Assembly: GCA_002401685.1 (NCBI GenBank)
Contig: NVTU01000019.1
Span: 7,155 to 54,269 of the forward strand
Source: Kordiimonadales bacterium
GTDB taxonomy: Bacteria; Pseudomonadota; Alphaproteobacteria; Sphingomonadales; Kordiimonadaceae
DNA: 47,115 nt
Direction of reading: 5' to 3'
This document shows positions 44,543 to 47,115 of this stretch, one piece after another; within the stretch, counting starts at the first letter, position 1, and each line of letters opens with the position of its first letter. The position numbers and the translations under genes are program-made. Under the pieces are notes generated by a model. It searched no databases. It was given only the letters and a program-made list of their open reading frames with translations, and had not been told where the DNA came from.

Positions 44543-44818
44543 ATGAAAACAGTTTTTGTGATGATTAAATGCGAGCTTGGCGAAACTTATGCCGTTGCCG
44601 CTGTAATAGCCGACGACATTCTTGAGCTGAGGAGTATGCATTCAACATCGGGAAAATATGACCTACTGGCCCAGTTTCAATTAAGCGACAATCAGGAAAT
44701 CGGCCGTTTTATCGCCGACGCGGTACAACGCGTGAAAGGTGTGAAAGATACTTACACCATCATTGGGCTTAACGCTTTTACCGAAGACGGACCTAAGAGC
44801 GGTCGCGACGATATATAA
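44543..44818 (+). CDS. Stand-alone Lrp/AsnC ligand-binding (RAM) domain protein
   Basis: This 91-residue protein contains only the RAM/AsnC_trans_reg fold (VFVMIKCELGETYAVA, GKYDLLAQFQ, VKDTYTIIGLNAF). The DNA-binding domain of Lrp-type regulators is absent. Such SMART-RAM proteins form rings and bind small ligands such as amino acids. It is divergent from the PYROXD2-like gene with 90 bp between starts. Confidence 0.85.
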   Translation: MKTVFVMIKCELGETYAVAAVIADDILELRSMHSTSGKYDLLAQFQLSDNQEIGRFIADAVQRVKGVKDTYTIIGLNAFTEDGPKSGRDDI

Positions 44819-44844
44819 TTTCATAGTATTCTTTGAACTATTGA

Positions 44845-44871
44845 ACAAAAAAAGGGGCCCCAAAGCCCCTT
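44845..44871 (-). terminator. Rho-independent terminator of the DUF1476 gene
   Basis: AAGGGGC (44852-44858), loop of six, GCCCCTT (44865-44871). On the minus strand it is followed by at least five T residues. It is placed 30 bases after the DUF1476 stop and between convergent genes. Confidence 0.85.
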
Positions 44872-44900
44872 CTAAACATGCGCTCTGGAAGACCGCTAAA

Positions 44901-45227
44901 TCATACTTCATCCATGATTTGCCGACGCGCTTCCACCATAAACTCTGCTAGTTTGCCTTCAATGCGGTGTTCAGAAAGATCAACGCCATTAGCTTCAAGG
45001 TCTGCATTCACTTTCCGAAACACATCATCATCGCCTTCTTCTTCAAGATCAGCCTTAATGACAGAAGTCGCATAGTCAGATACTGCATCCCCTGAGAGCT
45101 TCAGGAGATCCGTCGCGATCCATTCGCCGAACAAGCGGTTCCGGCGCGCACGGGCCCTAAATCCAAGCTCTGCATCATGAGCAAATTTCTCTTCAAACAG
45201 TTTTTCGCGGTTGTCAAAAGTCGTCAT
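44901..45227 (-). CDS. F1Fo ATPase inhibitor subunit zeta (DUF1476)
   Basis: This 108-residue helical protein matches the alphaproteobacterial zeta family along its whole length: FDNREKLFEEKFAHD at the N-terminus (the inhibitory region) and then LFGEWIATDLLKLSG. The protein binds F1 and blocks ATP hydrolysis when the membrane potential drops. It is usually encoded next to purine genes in this group, as here, where it is divergent from purC. Confidence 0.9.
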   Translation of the reverse strand: MTTFDNREKLFEEKFAHDAELGFRARARRNRLFGEWIATDLLKLSGDAVSDYATSVIKADLEEEGDDDVFRKVNADLEANGVDLSEHRIEGKLAEFMVEARRQIMDEV

Positions 45228-45435
45228 CGTAATTGTTCCTTCAGCCCGATTCTTTTTGGGTCTTACCTAATTTAGCACAGCTTGAATGCCTATTCAGGCA
45301 ATTTATGTGCGCATTACGTATGCTTTTGCAAAGGTTATTGCAAATTGTTACAGAAAGATTGTTACCCTAATCGAGTTCGGCTATGTTCGCGCCGCACCAC
45401 CTATTGTTCTTTCCAGCGACGATGAAGAGGCAAAT

Positions 45436-46203
45436 ATGTCCCGCCGCAATAAGTTATACGAAGGCAAGGCCAAAGTTCTTTTTGAAGGACCTGAGCCCGG
45501 CACAATCATCCAGTATTTTAAAGACGACGCCACTGCGTTTAACGCAGAAAAGAAGGGCACACTGTCCGGCAAAGGCGTTATCAACAACATTATTTCCGAG
45601 CATATCTTTAAAGCGCTCGGGAATCTCGGAATACCAAACCATTTTATCAAACGGCTTTCCATGCGTGAGCAATTGATCAAAGCGGTTGAAATCATCCCTG
45701 TAGAGGTCATTGTCCGCAATATTGCGGCTGGCAGCCTTTCAAAACGCCTCGGCATTGAAGAAGGTACGAAGCTTCCCAACACGCTTGTGGAGTTTTGCTA
45801 CAAATCGGATGAACTTGGCGATCCGGTAATTTCTGAAGAGCATATCTTGACTTTCGGTTGGGCTGATGAGCACGAAATTGATGAGCTTACGCACTATGCG
45901 TTGCGCATCAACGATTTCTTGTCTGGTATGTTCCACGCAATCGGCATCAAACTTGTAGATTTCAAGCTTGAATTTGGTCGCTTCTATGAAGGCGATGAGT
46001 GCATCACCATTCTTGCTGACGAAATAAGCCCAGACGGCTGCCGCCTTTGGGATATTGAAACTGGCAAAAAATTAGATAAAGATCGTTTCCGCCGTGACCT
46101 TGGCGGTGAGATGGAAGCATATCAAGAAGTTGCACGCCGTTTGGGCATTCTCCCATCGGCTGACGTAACCAAAATTGCTGATCACCAGAAAACTGAAAAA
46201 TAA
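45436..46203 (+). CDS. purC: Phosphoribosylaminoimidazole-succinocarboxamide synthase (SAICAR synthase)
   Basis: This 255-residue protein has the SAICAR synthetase fold with [11 protein letters not shown] at the N-terminus, [18 protein letters not shown] in the middle and [11 protein letters not shown] and [10 protein letters not shown] in the catalytic part. It joins CAIR and aspartate in purine synthesis. ATG 45436 is used: AGAGG lies just upstream and the family begins here. An in-frame ATG at 45286 would add 50 unrelated residues. It is followed by purS and purQ. Confidence 0.95.
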   Translation: MSRRNKLYEGKAKVLFEGPEPGTIIQYFKDDATAFNAEKKGTLSGKGVINNIISEHIFKALGNLGIPNHFIKRLSMREQLIKAVEIIPVEVIVRNIAAGSLSKRLGIEEGTKLPNTLVEFCYKSDELGDPVISEEHILTFGWADEHEIDELTHYALRINDFLSGMFHAIGIKLVDFKLEFGRFYEGDECITILADEISPDGCRLWDIETGKKLDKDRFRRDLGGEMEAYQEVARRLGILPSADVTKIADHQKTEK

Positions 46204-46240
46204 CAATCAGACACTCCATAACATAGAAGGTTAGCCCACC

Positions 46241-46480
46241 ATGAAAGCCCGCATTCATGTAACCCTAAAGAACGGTGTCCTTGACCCTCAAGGCAAAGCG
46301 ATTGAACACGCCCTTGGCAACATGGGATTTGGCGGCGTAGACGCAGCGCGCCAAGGTAAATATATCGAGCTTGATCTAACCGAGACAGACCGAGAGAAAG
46401 CCCATACTACAGTTGTTGAAATGTGCCGCAAACTGATCGCCAACACGGTGATTGAAAACTACAGCATAGAGCTGGAGTAG
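46241..46480 (+). CDS. purS: Phosphoribosylformylglycinamidine synthase subunit PurS
   Basis: This 79-residue protein has typical PurS sequence ([34 protein letters not shown]). It bridges PurQ and small PurL in the three-part FGAM synthase. It starts 37 bases after purC and ends 5 bases before purQ, so the three form an operon. Confidence 0.95.
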   Translation: MKARIHVTLKNGVLDPQGKAIEHALGNMGFGGVDAARQGKYIELDLTETDREKAHTTVVEMCRKLIANTVIENYSIELE

Positions 46481-46485
46481 CGACC

Positions 46486-46761
46486 ATGAAATCAGCAGTC
46501 ATTGTATTCCCGGGATCAAACTGTGACCGGGATATGGCTGTTGCCTTGGAAAAGATTACAGGCAACAAGCCCCTCATGGTCTGGCATCAGGAAACTGATT
46601 TTGATGCTGTGGACTTTATCGCCCTGCCCGGCGGCTTCTCATACGGCGATTACCTGCGCTGCGGCGCAATGTCAGCCCGCAGTAACGTGATGGCAGAAGT
46701 GACTAAACGCGCTGAAGCAGGCGTTCCAACCCTCGGCATCTGCAACGGCTTCCAGATCTAG
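46486..46761 (+). CDS. purQ: Phosphoribosylformylglycinamidine synthase subunit PurQ, cut after 91 residues
   Basis: The glutamine amidotransferase subunit starts normally ([29 protein letters not shown]) and reaches the nucleophile cysteine in GICNGFQI. It then meets TAG directly after an AGATCT site. PurQ normally has about 220 residues, so more than half is missing, including the His-Glu of the triad. The downstream bases belong to an unrelated gene on the other strand, so this is a join, not natural decay. Confidence 0.85.
   Translation: MKSAVIVFPGSNCDRDMAVALEKITGNKPLMVWHQETDFDAVDFIALPGGFSYGDYLRCGAMSARSNVMAEVTKRAEAGVPTLGICNGFQI
46754..46759. other. Probable chimeric junction at AGATCT (GATC)
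   Basis: On the left, purQ coding runs into the site without a break. On the right, EAL-domain coding on the minus strand runs into the same site. Both are abruptly lost at the shared GATC, the ligation site for Sau3AI, MboI, DpnII or BglII ends. Confidence 0.7.
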
Positions 46762-47115
46762 GGATTTTATGAGTGCCACCATTCCATGGACGAGCTTTTT
46801 GCTTCGCTCTTTTTCTGAAATGCTGGCAATAAGGGATTTGTCAATTTTGACCGTGTTGATCGGATAATCTTGCAAATGAGACAGAGATGAAAAACCGGTT
46901 CCAAAATCATCCAAAGCCACTTTGCACCCCAGATCACTGATGGCCTGTATGGTATGGATTGATTGGCTGTTGTCTACCAAAAGGGCCGTTTCTGTCAGTT
47001 CGAACTCTATAAGTTCAGGCGATATATCATGCTGTCTTAGACAGTCCTCTATGTCTTTAACCAGGTATGAATCTGCCAATTGAACGGGGGAGAGATTAAT
47101 CGCCATGGAAATGGG
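46756..47115 (-). CDS. EAL-domain (cyclic-di-GMP phosphodiesterase) fragment, partial at both ends
   Basis: The frame is open to the right edge (upstream part missing) and loses EAL similarity at the GATC site (46755-46758). Visible motifs are [16 protein letters not shown] (metal-binding Glu), [12 protein letters not shown] (both Asp) and VKIDKSLI (Lys), then [12 protein letters not shown]. The next family motif, AEGVE, is absent because the sequence switches to reversed purQ. Family assignment is firm; the origin of the fragment relative to the window is doubtful. Confidence 0.8.

Noticed and set aside
46672..47106. A single 144-residue EAL protein ending inside purQ
   Set aside because: The last 22 residues are reversed purQ sequence beyond the GATC junction, so they are not part of an EAL gene.

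Overview
The window looks like a piece of alphaproteobacterial chromosome, probably free-living and motile. The clade evidence is a DUF1476 protein (zeta inhibitor of the F1Fo ATPase), a DUF2336 protein, a PurS/PurQ-type purine pathway and a perfect CtrA-type box in front of the chemotaxis genes. Coding density is high. I see no tRNA, rRNA, insertion sequence, prophage or CRISPR array. The order within the Alphaproteobacteria cannot be fixed from this sequence.

Left part (1-25 kb) is mixed housekeeping and accessory metabolism. It opens with the 3' end of a Sua5/TsaC gene overlapping a GlcD-type FAD oxidase. A secreted redox/metal block follows: a TolB-like propeller, a DUF305-LVIVD fusion, cytochrome b561, two cytochrome P460 paralogues and an AraC regulator. 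Next come a PlsC acyltransferase, a class V aminotransferase, a DUF2336 protein, a gamma carbonic anhydrase and bifunctional MnmC. After these lie an ECF sigma factor with a membrane partner, a Nat-type ABC exporter with a TAP-like peptidase, an unusual EF-G paralogue, HMG-CoA lyase, a TPR/MAPEG pair and a LysR regulator.

The centre (25.1-42.6 kb, all minus strand) is one chemosensory cluster. In transcription order it runs STAS, cheY, (695-bp gap with a tandem repeat), cheA, cheW, a 2031-residue MCP with twelve tandem PAS domains, cheR, cheD, cheB, a soluble MCP-like protein, STAS, receiver-SpoIIE phosphatase, and receiver-like HATPase. This is a complete chemotaxis core joined to a complete partner-switching module (phosphatase, antagonist, anti-sigma-like kinase). 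The first gene has a TTAA-N7-TTAA box about 75 bp upstream. Several proteins carry short acidic-aromatic C-terminal tails that look like docking motifs.

Right part (42.8-47.1 kb): a PYROXD2/CrtI-like oxidoreductase, divergent from a stand-alone Lrp/AsnC RAM protein; the ATPase zeta inhibitor; then purC-purS-purQ. purQ is cut after 91 codons exactly at an AGATCT site. Beyond it lies an unrelated EAL-domain fragment on the other strand, so the last roughly 360 bp are probably joined artificially.
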